The translations under genes were made by a program, and so were the position numbers. This document shows positions 1 through 7,634 of a DNA stretch of 7,734 bases, in pieces (the stretch's first letter is position 1; each line of letters opens with the position of its first letter). This stretch comes from an uncultured Oscillibacter sp. (GTDB lineage Bacteria; Bacillota; Clostridia; Oscillospirales; Oscillospiraceae), in assembly GCA_905233795.1 (NCBI GenBank), contig CAJOFP010000093.1, positions 535-8,268 of the forward strand. The letters run 5' to 3'. Under the pieces are notes generated by a model. The model was not told where the DNA came from. It worked only from the letters and a program-made list of their open reading frames with translations, and made no database searches.

Positions 1-45
1 TTAAATTATATACGGATAAGATATAAAAAAATAAATATAAAAAGG

Positions 46-60
46 ATGAAAAAAGCATGA
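46..60 (+). other. Four-codon mini-ORF overlapping the glycosyltransferase start
   Basis: ATG AAA AAA GCA TGA (MKKA, stop) begins directly after the AAAAGG ribosome binding site. Its stop shares the four bases ATGA (57-60) with the glycosyltransferase start. It has no ribosome binding site at a normal distance, so it may be a chance product of a GGATG-type Shine-Dalgarno sequence. A similar arrangement precedes the kinase at 3800. Confidence 0.25.
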
Positions 61-1073
61 AATTACTCAGCGTGGCGGTGCCGTGTTATAACTCGCAGGA
101 TTATATGGAGCATTGTATAGAGACGTTATTGAGCGGCGGCGATGACATGGAAATTTTGATTGTCAATGACGGCTCGAAAGATAAAACCGGCGAAATCGCG
201 GATAAATTGGCGGAAAAATACCCGGATATAATCAAAGCCATTCATCAGGAGAACGCCGGACACGGCGGCGCGGTCATGACGGGTTTGAAAAACGCGTCGG
301 GTATCTATTTCCGCGTCGTGGACAGTGACGATTGGTTAGACACGGACGCGTTAGCGCAAGTTTTGCGGCGTTTGCGCGATTTGACAAAATCCGGCGAATA
401 TGTGGATTTGTTTATCAGCAATTATATATATGACAAAACGGATTCAGGCCGGAAACGCGTGATAAAATATAAATCCGCGCTGCCGGAGGATAAAATTTTC
501 ACTTGGAATGACGTGGGAAAATTTCACAAGTGGGAAAATTTATTAATGCACGCCATGATTTACCGGACGGAAGTTTTACGCAAAAGCGGATTGGATTTGC
601 CCAAACATACGTTTTATGTCGATAATTTATATTGTTCCGTGCCGCTGGGCGTCGTGGAAAAATTATATTATTTAAATGTAGACTTGTATCATTATTATAT
701 AGGCCGCGAGGGACAGTCCGTGCAGGAACAAGTCATGATTAAACGGATTGATCAGCAGATTTTAGTCAATAAACTCATGATGGAGCAGATTGATTTAGAG
801 CATATCCAAAACCCGCGCCAACAGCGGACAATCCTGCAATATCACGACATGATCACGGCTGTCACAAGCATATTATTAACCGTCAGCGGGACGCCGGAAA
901 ATTTAAATAAAAAGCGCGAGTTATGGAATTATATCCGGGAGAATCATCCGTGGGAATATAAAAAACTGCGTTATAGCCTGTTCGGCGTATTCATGAATCT
1001 GCCCGGCTTTGTCGGACGGAAATTGCAAGTGATTTTTTATCGTATCGCAAACCGTATTTTCAGTTTTAATTAA
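57..1073 (+). CDS. Family 2 glycosyltransferase (GT-A fold)
   Basis: Predicted cytoplasmic or membrane-associated enzyme that moves a sugar from a nucleotide-sugar donor to a growing polysaccharide or glycolipid; donor and acceptor cannot be read from sequence. The 338-residue protein opens with the GT2 signature SVAVPCYNSQDYMEHC (residues 5-20), followed by VNDGSKDKT (36-44, nucleotide binding), the NAGHGGA loop (66-72) and the metal-binding DXD-type motif VDSDDWLD (88-95). The C-terminal third is less conserved and has no clear transmembrane helix. The ATG at 57 is preceded by AAAAGG at 40-45, with 11 bases between. A strong terminator follows directly, so this gene ends its transcription unit. 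Its upstream partners lie outside the window, so it could belong to a cell-wall, capsule or exopolysaccharide cluster. The fold and class are secure; the specific role is unknown. Confidence 0.9.
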   Translation: MKLLSVAVPCYNSQDYMEHCIETLLSGGDDMEILIVNDGSKDKTGEIADKLAEKYPDIIKAIHQENAGHGGAVMTGLKNASGIYFRVVDSDDWLDTDALAQVLRRLRDLTKSGEYVDLFISNYIYDKTDSGRKRVIKYKSALPEDKIFTWNDVGKFHKWENLLMHAMIYRTEVLRKSGLDLPKHTFYVDNLYCSVPLGVVEKLYYLNVDLYHYYIGREGQSVQEQVMIKRIDQQILVNKLMMEQIDLEHIQNPRQQRTILQYHDMITAVTSILLTVSGTPENLNKKRELWNYIRENHPWEYKKLRYSLFGVFMNLPGFVGRKLQVIFYRIANRIFSFN

Positions 1074-1078
1074 ATAAA

Positions 1079-1126
1079 CCCTGTCCCCCTTTCCTTTCAG
1101 GAACTGGGGGACGGGATTTTTTATTT
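1079..1126 (+). terminator. Rho-independent terminator after the glycosyltransferase
   Basis: CCC-GTCCCCC (1079-1089, with T1082 bulged) pairs with GGGGGACGGG (1106-1115). An inner TTCC/GGAA stem (1091-1094 with 1100-1103) closes the loop, and a six-T run starts at 1117. It lies between the stop of the forward gene and the stop of the reverse spoIVB-like gene. On the reverse strand it lacks a good T run, so it mainly serves the forward gene. Confidence 0.85.
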
Positions 1127-1128
1127 TA

Positions 1129-1554
1129 TCATGCCGCTTTGAGCATGGAATTTAAAGAAATGCCGTAACCCTTGGCGGGGTCTTGCAGTAAAACATGGGT
1201 CACGGCGCCGACAAATTGATTGTCCTGTAAAATCGGACTGCCGCTCATGCCCTGTACGATACCGCCGGTCTGGTCCAATAAATCCGGGTCTGTGACGGCG
1301 ATTACAAGTTCCCGACCGTTGATTTCGTTCGGCTCGACTTTTAAAATTTCGATGTCATATTCTTGAATTTCATTGCCGGAAATATTGGTCAGAATCCGCG
1401 CCGGGCCTTTCACCGGCTCGCCGATTGCCATGGGTTCATGTTTTAAAATCGCGTTATTCGCGTTATTCGCGCCGTCGCTGACAGAATCGTCATAAAATAC
1501 GCCGAAAACGCCCCGGTTTGTGTTGGCGTATAATCTGCCTAAATCCGTTGACAA
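1129..1554 (-). CDS. SpoIVB-like fragment 2: catalytic Asp and Ser
   Basis: This frame holds the rear part of the peptidase. The TTG at 1552-1554 is not a credible start: family-like residues VKSTGELRGDFDL lie upstream of it in the same frame, and there is no ribosome binding site. Counting from that TTG, the useful motifs are GRLYANTNRGVFG (6-18), AVTDPDLL (86-93, presumed catalytic Asp89), GMSGSPIL (102-109, presumed nucleophile Ser104) and the conserved end VGAVTHVLLQDPAKGYGISLNSML. It would be made only if the frame is restored. It ends with TGA at 1129-1131, close to the terminator of the convergent gene. Confidence 0.75.
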   Translation of the reverse strand: MSTDLGRLYANTNRGVFGVFYDDSVSDGANNANNAILKHEPMAIGEPVKGPARILTNISGNEIQEYDIEILKVEPNEINGRELVIAVTDPDLLDQTGGIVQGMSGSPILQDNQFVGAVTHVLLQDPAKGYGISLNSMLKAA

Positions 1555-2225
1555 ATCAAAATCCCCGCGCAGTTCCCCGGTACTCTTGACGGTAAAATCG
1601 CGCCGTCCTGAAACGGCATTAATAAGCCTGTATCGACATCCGTGACGCCGTGTCCCAACGCGCCGAACGTGTCATTTTCCGGGTCATACCAAGTCAGCGT
1701 GCCGATTCCCGCCATACTGTCACGCACCCACGCGCCGATGGAACAAGTTCCGGCGTCGTCGCGTTCCGGCGTGACGTTTAAAACAATCTCCCCGCCGTCG
1801 CGTCGGATTTTCAAATCCGCGTCCCCGTCGTCGCTTAACAACGCCTGAAACTGTTCCGCCGAAGTCACGGGCGCGCCGTCACACGATGTGATTACATCGC
1901 CGATCCGCAATCCGCAGGCTTTGGCGGGCGTATCGCCCCCCACCAGTTTCACAACCATGACGCCTTTGGAAAATAATTTCATCCCCACCGTATGCCCCAC
2001 CGGGATTAAATAACGCGTCTCGTCCGTTTCATCCGTTTTATCCGTCTGATTTTCCGGCGTGATATTTTCCGCCGCCGTGATATTGCTATCATCCGGCTGA
2101 TTTTCCGCCGCCGTGATAGTATTATCCGGCGCGTCTATGCTTTTCCCCGCTGTATCGACAATATCCGCGCCGGACGCGAACGCCGGAACCATGCGTCCCG
2201 CATACCCGTTTCGTCCACGCTCCAT
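1539..2225 (-). CDS. SpoIVB-like fragment 1: linker, PDZ domain and catalytic His
   Basis: This 228-residue reading frame holds the front part of the broken peptidase. Residues 1-70 are a polar, low-complexity linker rich in Asp, Thr, Asn and Glu, with NITAAEN-like repeats and TDKTDETDET. LIPVGHTVGMKLFSKGVMVV then leads into a PDZ domain (about 75-155, including KACGLRIGDVI). GALGHGVTD follows, with the presumed catalytic His at residue 192. After GAILPS the residues no longer resemble the family and the frame stops at TAG. On its own this product would lack the Asp and Ser of the catalytic triad and should not be an active peptidase. Confidence 0.8.
   Translation of the reverse strand: MERGRNGYAGRMVPAFASGADIVDTAGKSIDAPDNTITAAENQPDDSNITAAENITPENQTDKTDETDETRYLIPVGHTVGMKLFSKGVMVVKLVGGDTPAKACGLRIGDVITSCDGAPVTSAEQFQALLSDDGDADLKIRRDGGEIVLNVTPERDDAGTCSIGAWVRDSMAGIGTLTWYDPENDTFGALGHGVTDVDTGLLMPFQDGAILPSRVPGNCAGILICQRI
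2049..2118 (-). repeat. Short tandem repeats in the SpoIVB-like linker
   Basis: On the plus strand TTTTCCGCCGCCGTGATA occurs at 2065-2082 and again, identically, at 2101-2118, a 36-base period. A shorter relative, TTTTCCGGCGTGATA, lies just before the first copy. On the coding strand they give the NITAAEN/ENITPEN repeats of the N-terminal linker. Such repeats expand and contract easily, so linker length may vary between strains. Confidence 0.7.
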
Positions 2226-2301
2226 ACAAGCGAATCACTCCTTATTTTATTATCCCGCTTTATTCTCTATCTCGTTTCTCTATTTTCTATCCCGTTTTAT
2301 C

Positions 2302-2513
2302 CCGACACTTCCGGCGCGGATCAGTTCGCCCGTATCAAAATATAATTTTATTCTTTTTCTCTATTCTCTCTATTCTCTCTGTCTCTCTATATTTTCATAT
2401 TTTCTGTCTCTCTCCATATATTTTATAATTTTTATAATTTTTTATAATTTTATAATTTTAATTTAATTTATTATTTTGATTTTGTTCCGTCGTATCCGCG
2501 CCGGTCGTGTCGG
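2302..2513. repeat. Inverted-repeat-bounded 212-bp element
   Basis: The arm at 2302-2321 (CCGACAC, two bases, CCGGCGCGGAT) matches the reverse complement of 2494-2513 (ATCCGCGCCGG, two bases, GTGTCGG) at 18 of 20 positions. The arms are GC-rich islands enclosing 172 bases of AT- and pyrimidine-rich DNA. The layout resembles a small non-autonomous element or a long-range stem, but I see no clear target-site duplication. An 11-base copy of ATCCGCGCCGG also occurs inside the spoIVB-like gene at 2163-2173, so the core may simply be a common word in this genome. Confidence 0.45.
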
Positions 2514-2614
2514 CCATTCTATCATGACCCGAAATGACAAATCATAACCGCTGTAATTTGCGGCGAATTTTCAAATATTTTTTATAATTTTAAATATTTT
2601 AAATATTTTCATAC

Positions 2615-2642
2615 TTGCGTTTTTACGCTTTCGGCGTATAAT
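2615..2642 (+). promoter_or_regulatory. Sigma-A-type promoter for the yitT-like gene
   Basis: TTGCGT (2615-2620) and a perfect TATAAT (2637-2642) are separated by 16 bases. Transcription would begin near 2650, giving a leader of about 70 bases that includes the three 12-base repeats and the AAAGGGGA ribosome binding site. Confidence 0.6.
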
Positions 2643-2667
2643 CAATTCCCTGACGCGAACCGGAAAT

Positions 2668-2703
2668 ATCGCGTAAAAAATCGCGTGTAATATCGCGTAT
2701 AAT
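2668..2703 (+). repeat. Three 12-base tandem repeats in the yitT leader
   Basis: ATCGCGTAAAAA, ATCGCGTGTAAT and ATCGCGTATAAT follow one another without gaps at 2668, 2680 and 2692. The first seven bases are identical in all three. They lie between the promoter and the ribosome binding site of the yitT-like gene, so they would be transcribed. Whether they bind a regulator is unknown. Confidence 0.65.
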
Positions 2704-2718
2704 CGAAAGGGGAATTTT

Positions 2719-3603
2719 ATGCTCTATAATCCGCTGCATAACAAATGGCTGAGAATCGTCACGGCTGTACTCGGTACAAGTCTGATGGGAATCGCTTTAA
2801 ATTTATTTATCGTGCCGCTGAGCCTGTATACGGGCGGTCTGATGGGCTTTTGTCAGCTCCTCCGGACGCTGTTAAATCAATATACCGGGCTTTCGTTCGG
2901 CGCGACGGACATCGCCGGCGTTATGTATTTTATATTGAATATTCCCATTATGATGATGGGCTATCGCAATCTCGGACGCCGTCTCGCGTTTCGGACTGTG
3001 ATTGGAATCGTGTCTTATACGTTTTTCACCAGCGTGATCCCCATACCCGAAAAGCCGATTGTAGACGATTATCTGACCGCCTGTTTATTGGGCGGGATTT
3101 TAAACGGCGCGGGTTCCGGTCTGGTTCTGACTTGCGGCTGCAGTACCGGCGGGCTGGATATTATCGCGCTTGCTATGAGTAAATATTCCCGCAATTTCAC
3201 CGTCGGACGCTTTTCCATGATATTTAACGCCGCGCTTTATACGGCTTGTTTGATTTTATTCAGTCCCGAAACGGCGATTTATTCCGTGATTTATAATTTT
3301 ACATCCAGTCTCATGTTAGACCGGGTCCACCAGCAGAATATTAACGCGCAGGCTTTAATATTTACACATGAGGAGCCGCGCCGCCTTGGGGATTTTATCA
3401 TGGAAAAACTGGGGCGCGGCGTGACTTACTGGGAGGGCGTCGGCGCGTATACGGGCAATGATATTCATGTATTATGCGTGAGCCTGTCCAAATACGAGAC
3501 TGAAGAATTATTGCACGCCGTGCGCAAAATTGACCCGAAAGCGTTTATCACCGTACAACAGGGCGTCCGCATTTACGGCAATTTCCGCCGCAAAGTCGAA
3601 TAA
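2719..3603 (+). CDS. YitT-family membrane protein (YitT_membrane + DUF2179)
   Basis: A 294-residue integral membrane protein of the YitT family, which is widespread in Firmicutes and whose transport or signalling role is not firmly established. Five or six hydrophobic segments are visible: about 13-34, 61-82, 91-108, 120-138, 145-153 and 165-195. The family's glycine-rich motif reads TCGCSTGGLDIIALAMSK (138-155), and the short cytoplasmic C-terminal DUF2179 domain is at about 225-290, with IHVLCVSLSKYE and IDPKAFITV. The length is normal for the family. ATG at 2719 has AAAGGGGA (2706-2713) at good spacing and a sigma-A-like promoter upstream. It appears to be a single-gene unit, and no clear terminator follows. 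Homologues have names such as yitT or yqfU, but one-to-one equivalence cannot be claimed here. Confidence 0.9.
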   Translation: MLYNPLHNKWLRIVTAVLGTSLMGIALNLFIVPLSLYTGGLMGFCQLLRTLLNQYTGLSFGATDIAGVMYFILNIPIMMMGYRNLGRRLAFRTVIGIVSYTFFTSVIPIPEKPIVDDYLTACLLGGILNGAGSGLVLTCGCSTGGLDIIALAMSKYSRNFTVGRFSMIFNAALYTACLILFSPETAIYSVIYNFTSSLMLDRVHQQNINAQALIFTHEEPRRLGDFIMEKLGRGVTYWEGVGAYTGNDIHVLCVSLSKYETEELLHAVRKIDPKAFITVQQGVRIYGNFRRKVE

Positions 3604-3799
3604 AATAATAAATAAAATAATAAAATATAGCATATAAATATAATTAATATATAATATTTTCTGGCATGATAAAATAAATCAAAACTGGCGCTTTTCAGAT
3701 AGCCAATACGGGCGTATACTTCCTGAACAAATCCGGTCGGGATATATAATATTATAATATTAAAATCCCGGCGGGACGGAGGGAGATGAAAATAAAATC
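3604..3799. other. Intergenic region before the pyridoxamine kinase
   Basis: About 196 bases. The first 60 are almost pure A/T, with no terminator-like GC stem. TATACT (3715-3720) and two TATAAT boxes (3745-3750, 3753-3758) are present but lack convincing -35 elements. CGGGAT (3738-3743) can pair with ATCCCG (3765-3770) around an A/T loop that is itself palindromic, just ahead of the GGAGGG ribosome binding site. No known riboswitch pattern was recognised. Confidence 0.4.
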
Positions 3800-3803
3800 A
3801 TGA
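3786..3803 (+). other. Five-codon mini-ORF overlapping the kinase start
   Basis: ATG AAA ATA AAA TCA TGA (MKIKS, stop) ends on the ATGA (3800-3803) that begins the kinase gene. GGAGGG (3778-3783) is only two bases from this ATG but 16 bases from the kinase ATG, so neither spacing is ideal. Translational coupling from the mini-ORF is possible, and so is coincidence. Confidence 0.3.
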
Positions 3804-4633
3804 AAAGAATTTTGACAATGCAGGATATTTCCTGTTTAGGCAAATGTTCAATTACAATCGCGTTGCCGGTTTTGTCGGCGATGGGGATTGAAACTGTTAT
3901 TTTACCCACGGCGGTTCTGTCCACGCATACGATGTTTCAAAATTTTACCGTCAAAGATTTAAGCGATCAGATCAAGCCGATCACAGAACACTGGAAGCGG
4001 GAAAATATCAAATTCGACGCGATTTATACGGGTTATCTGGGAACGCCGGAGGAAATCGAACTGGCAAAAAATATATTTCAGGAATTTAAACAGCCGGACA
4101 GTATGATTTTTGTCGATCCGGTCATGGCGGACAACGGCAAATTATATCCGGCGTTCGATATGGCATACGCCAAGAAAAACGCGGAATTATGCGCGGCGGC
4201 GGATGTAATCGTCCCGAATATCACTGAAGCGTGTTTCATGACGGGAATAGAATATCAGGAAAATTACAATCAGGATTATATTATCAATTTATTAAAAAAA
4301 TTATCTGAACTGGGCGCGAAAATTGTGATTATAACCGGCGTGAGTTTGTCACATGGCAAAACCGGCGCGATGGGCTATGATACGAACACGGGAGAATTTT
4401 TCTCGTATCAAAATGATTTAGTCCCGGCGAAGTATCACGGGACGGGCGATTTATTTTCCAGCGTGTGCGCGGGCGCGATTCTGCGGGGAAAAGATTTGCG
4501 CTCGGCGATTCAATTAGCGGCGGATTATACGGCGGAGACAATCCGGGTAACTTTAAAAAATCCCAATCAGCCGTGGTACGGCGTCGATTTTGAATCCACT
4601 CTCCCGGCTTTGATTGACGCTATGCGGGGATAA
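3800..4633 (+). CDS. pdxK: Pyridoxal/pyridoxamine kinase (PfkB/ribokinase superfamily)
   Basis: Phosphorylates the 5'-hydroxyl of pyridoxal, pyridoxine or pyridoxamine with ATP, the salvage route to the cofactor pyridoxal 5'-phosphate, in the cytoplasm. The 277-residue length fits the family. QDISCLGKCS (8-17) and TAVLSTHTMFQNF (37-49) shape the vitamin site. FDAIYTGYLGTPEEIE (72-87) and FVDPVMADNGKLY (104-116) are typical of Firmicute pyridoxamine kinases. PNITEACFMTG (139-149) follows, and the anion-hole motif HGTGD (213-217) carries the presumed catalytic base Asp217. The start at ATG 3800 is supported by homology of the very first residues (MKRILTMQDISCLGK). Only a distant GGAGGG, 16 bases away, precedes it. 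A strong terminator follows, so it is probably a single-gene unit. The symbol is a family-level assignment; pdxY would be the alternative. Confidence 0.92.
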   Translation: MKRILTMQDISCLGKCSITIALPVLSAMGIETVILPTAVLSTHTMFQNFTVKDLSDQIKPITEHWKRENIKFDAIYTGYLGTPEEIELAKNIFQEFKQPDSMIFVDPVMADNGKLYPAFDMAYAKKNAELCAAADVIVPNITEACFMTGIEYQENYNQDYIINLLKKLSELGAKIVIITGVSLSHGKTGAMGYDTNTGEFFSYQNDLVPAKYHGTGDLFSSVCAGAILRGKDLRSAIQLAADYTAETIRVTLKNPNQPWYGVDFESTLPALIDAMRG

Positions 4634-4660
4634 AATCAATTTCATTATAATAAAATAATA

Positions 4661-4695
4661 AAAACACGCGGCGAAAATACGCGCCGCGTGTTTTT
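4661..4695 (+). terminator. Rho-independent terminator after the kinase
   Basis: AAAACACGCGGCG (4661-4673) pairs perfectly with CGCCGCGTGTTTT (4682-4694) around an eight-base loop. The stem ends in a five-T run (4691-4695). It separates the kinase gene from the groESL promoter. Confidence 0.92.
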
Positions 4696-4765
4696 GAATT
4701 TAAAAATTTATAAAAAATATGCGAAAGAATTTACAAATTCTTCATAAATTTTGTGCAAATCTCTC

Positions 4766-4794
4766 TTTACAAAAGAATGAAAGCGTATTATGAT
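4766..4794 (+). promoter_or_regulatory. Sigma-A promoter of the groESL operon
   Basis: TTTACA (4766-4771) and TATGAT (4789-4794) are separated by exactly 17 bases, each matching the consensus at five of six positions. Transcription would start near 4801, right at the left arm of the CIRCE operator, the usual arrangement for HrcA control. Confidence 0.85.
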
Positions 4795-4802
4795 AAGTCC
4801 TG

Positions 4803-4829
4803 TTAGCGCTCAGGCAAGACGAGCGCTAA
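4803..4829. promoter_or_regulatory. CIRCE operator (HrcA binding site), variant arms
   Basis: TTAGCGCTC (4803-4811), nine spacer bases, then GAGCGCTAA (4821-4829) form a perfect inverted repeat, extended to 11 bp by flanking TG and CA. The classic CIRCE is TTAGCACTC-N9-GAGTGCTAA. Here both arms carry the matching change (A to G on the left, T to C on the right), so dyad symmetry is kept. Placed at the transcription start, it predicts repression of groESL by HrcA and release on heat shock. hrcA itself is not in the window. Confidence 0.93.
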
Positions 4830-4886
4830 CAGCGAATAGATATATATAATTTATATATAATATATTTATATTTATCGAATATTTTA

Positions 4887-4893
4887 AGGAGGC
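4887..4893 (+). promoter_or_regulatory. groES ribosome binding site
   Basis: AAGGAGG, a near-perfect complement to the 16S rRNA 3' end, sits eight bases before the groES ATG at 4901. The leader from CIRCE to here is almost pure A/T. Confidence 0.85.
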
Positions 4894-4900
4894 AGTTTCT

Positions 4901-5185
4901 ATGAAACTCACACCGCTTGCGGATCGCGTAATTTTAAAAATGGTCGAGACGGAAGAGACGACAAAGGGCGGCATTATTTTGACGGGTTCGGCGAAAGAAA
5001 AGCCGTCCGTGGCGGAAGTGATTTCCGTCGGCCCCGGCGGTATGGTGGACGGCAAAGAAGTCAAAATGACTGTCAAGCCGGGCGATAAAGTCATTACCAG
5101 CCAATACGCCGGGACGAAAGTCACGCTTGAAGAAATTGAATATGTCGTCGTTCGTCAGAATGATATTCTGGCCATCGTGGAATAA
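4901..5185 (+). CDS. groES: Co-chaperonin GroES (Hsp10)
   Basis: GroES forms a seven-subunit lid that caps the GroEL ring and encloses unfolded protein during the ATP cycle, in the cytoplasm. The 94-residue length is standard. It starts with KLTPLADRVILK, followed by the mobile loop that contacts GroEL (about 17-35, ETTKGGIILTGSAKEKP, with the hydrophobic GGIIL contact). AEVISVGPG (38-46) and the conserved end KPGDKVITSQYAGTKVTLEE and NDILAIVE follow. It is the first gene of the CIRCE-controlled operon, with groEL 93 bases downstream. It looks intact. Confidence 0.97.
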   Translation: MKLTPLADRVILKMVETEETTKGGIILTGSAKEKPSVAEVISVGPGGMVDGKEVKMTVKPGDKVITSQYAGTKVTLEEIEYVVVRQNDILAIVE

Positions 5186-6952
<1,767 letters not shown>

Positions 6953-7033
6953 TTTTTATATAAATTGCGATAAAAATTAAATTTGAATTTATATTAGATT
7001 AAAATTGAAAAGAGATTTGAAAGGGGATTTAAT

Positions 7034-7609
7034 ATGGCGTTCGCGCAAAGACAGGAAAAATATTATAATTTTGATGATTTTTTGCGTTGGGGCATGAGCG
7101 AAAATACGGAGTTAATCGACGGGACGCCGTATATGATGGCGCCGCCGTCCAGACGACATCAGCGGATTTTATTCGCGTTGGCGCGGCAAATCGCTGATTT
7201 TCTGGAAGATAAGCCCTGTGAAATTTATGTCGCGCCGTTCGCCGTGCGGTTATTCGAGAAAAAGAATGACCGTCCTGAAGATGTAGACACGCTGGTGGAG
7301 CCGGATATTTCAGTTATATGCGATTCGGATAAATTAGATGATTACGGATGTAAAGGCGCGCCGGATTTTATTATTGAGATTTTGTCGCCGTCCAGCAAAT
7401 CACATGACAGAATTGTAAAATATAATTTATATCAGAAAGCGGGCGTGCGGGAATATTGGATTGTCGATCCTGAGAAAGAATATATTTTGCCGTTTGTTTT
7501 ACAGGACGGCGTTTATATCGCGTCGGATATGGAAACGGAAAAAGAAGATCAAATGCCGGTAAAAGTATTAAACGGCTGTGTGATTGATTTGAAAAAAGTT
7601 TTCAAGTGA
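7034..7609 (+). CDS. Uma2-family (DUF820) PD-(D/E)XK endonuclease-fold protein
   Basis: A 191-residue stand-alone member of the Uma2 family, which has the restriction-endonuclease-like fold. Most members have no proven function and many genomes carry several copies. The family pattern is clear: TELIDGTPYMMAPPSRRHQ (25-43), VEPDISVICD (88-97, presumed metal-binding Asp91), GAPDFIIEILSPSS (108-121, presumed active-site Glu115), then DRIVKYNLYQKAGVREYWIVDPEKE (125-149). All presumed active-site acids are present, so it looks intact. AAGGGG at 7021-7026 is well placed for ATG 7034. Only a weak candidate promoter (TTGCGA near 6966 with TTATAT 18 bases on) is visible. No partner gene for a restriction or toxin system lies beside it. 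Mobile-element or transposon association is known for some relatives but not shown here. Confidence 0.88.
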   Translation: MAFAQRQEKYYNFDDFLRWGMSENTELIDGTPYMMAPPSRRHQRILFALARQIADFLEDKPCEIYVAPFAVRLFEKKNDRPEDVDTLVEPDISVICDSDKLDDYGCKGAPDFIIEILSPSSKSHDRIVKYNLYQKAGVREYWIVDPEKEYILPFVLQDGVYIASDMETEKEDQMPVKVLNGCVIDLKKVFK

Positions 7610-7634
7610 TAAAAAATAAAAAAATAAAGCGCGG

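Larger units (their letters stand above)
1129..2225 (-). pseudogene. spoIVB: SpoIVB-like PDZ/S55 serine peptidase, frameshifted
   Basis: In spore formers SpoIVB is made in the forespore, crosses into the intermembrane space and cleaves SpoIVFA, which switches on processing of pro-sigma-K in the mother cell. Here the family is recognised in two frames. The first part has LIPVGHTVGM, a PDZ domain and GALGHGVTDVDTG with the catalytic His. The second has AVTDPDLL and GMSGSPIL (Asp and Ser 15 residues apart, the spacing of the family), then VGAVTHVLLQDPAKGYGISLNSML. The frames join at about 1580-1600. There the usual loop before GEL (pattern V-x-x-V-K-x-G-x-x-G-x-P-G-E-L) is roughly ten residues too short. 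The start ATG at 2223-2225 has AAGGAGTG upstream and an in-frame TGA just before it. No hydrophobic N-terminal anchor is visible, unlike typical SpoIVB. It could be a decaying gene, or an intact gene with a sequence error. Confidence 0.8.
2226..2718. other. Divergent intergenic region, AT- and pyrimidine-rich
   Basis: This 493-base stretch separates the reverse spoIVB-like gene from the forward yitT-like gene, and I see no credible coding region in it. Next to the reverse gene it holds its AAGGAGTG ribosome binding site. It then holds two GC-rich inverted-repeat arms (2302-2321, 2494-2513), a C/T tract (about 2340-2420), several copies of TTTTATAATTTT-like DNA (about 2420-2460 and 2580-2590) and AAATATTTT repeats (2572-2610). 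A forward promoter (2615-2642) and 12-base tandem repeats (2668-2703) lead into yitT. I could not identify a convincing promoter, including a sigma-G type one, for the reverse gene. Confidence 0.6.

Noticed and set aside
2226..2290. Sigma-G-like promoter for the spoIVB-like gene on the reverse strand (GATAATA box)
   Set aside because: The box lies only a few bases from the ribosome binding site and no -35 element is present at the right distance.
2113..2466. Open frame of 117 residues on the plus strand with a very hydrophobic C-terminal half, resembling a small membrane protein
   Set aside because: Its first half is antisense to the spoIVB-like gene, and its hydrophobic half is just the translation of the C/T- and T-rich tract (Phe, Leu, Ser, Ile, Tyr). 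No ribosome binding site and no family resemblance.
2745..3182. A 145-residue frame inside the yitT gene
   Set aside because: It lies wholly within the yitT gene in another frame, is Arg/Tyr-rich as expected of a shadow frame, and lacks a ribosome binding site.
3738..3783. Hairpin before the kinase as a riboswitch or terminator
   Set aside because: The stem is only about 6-8 bp, has no T run after it, and matches no riboswitch class I know; it remains only a note.
4810..5124. Reverse-strand frame overlapping CIRCE and groES
   Set aside because: Antisense to groES, covering the promoter-leader region; no start signal and no recognised family.
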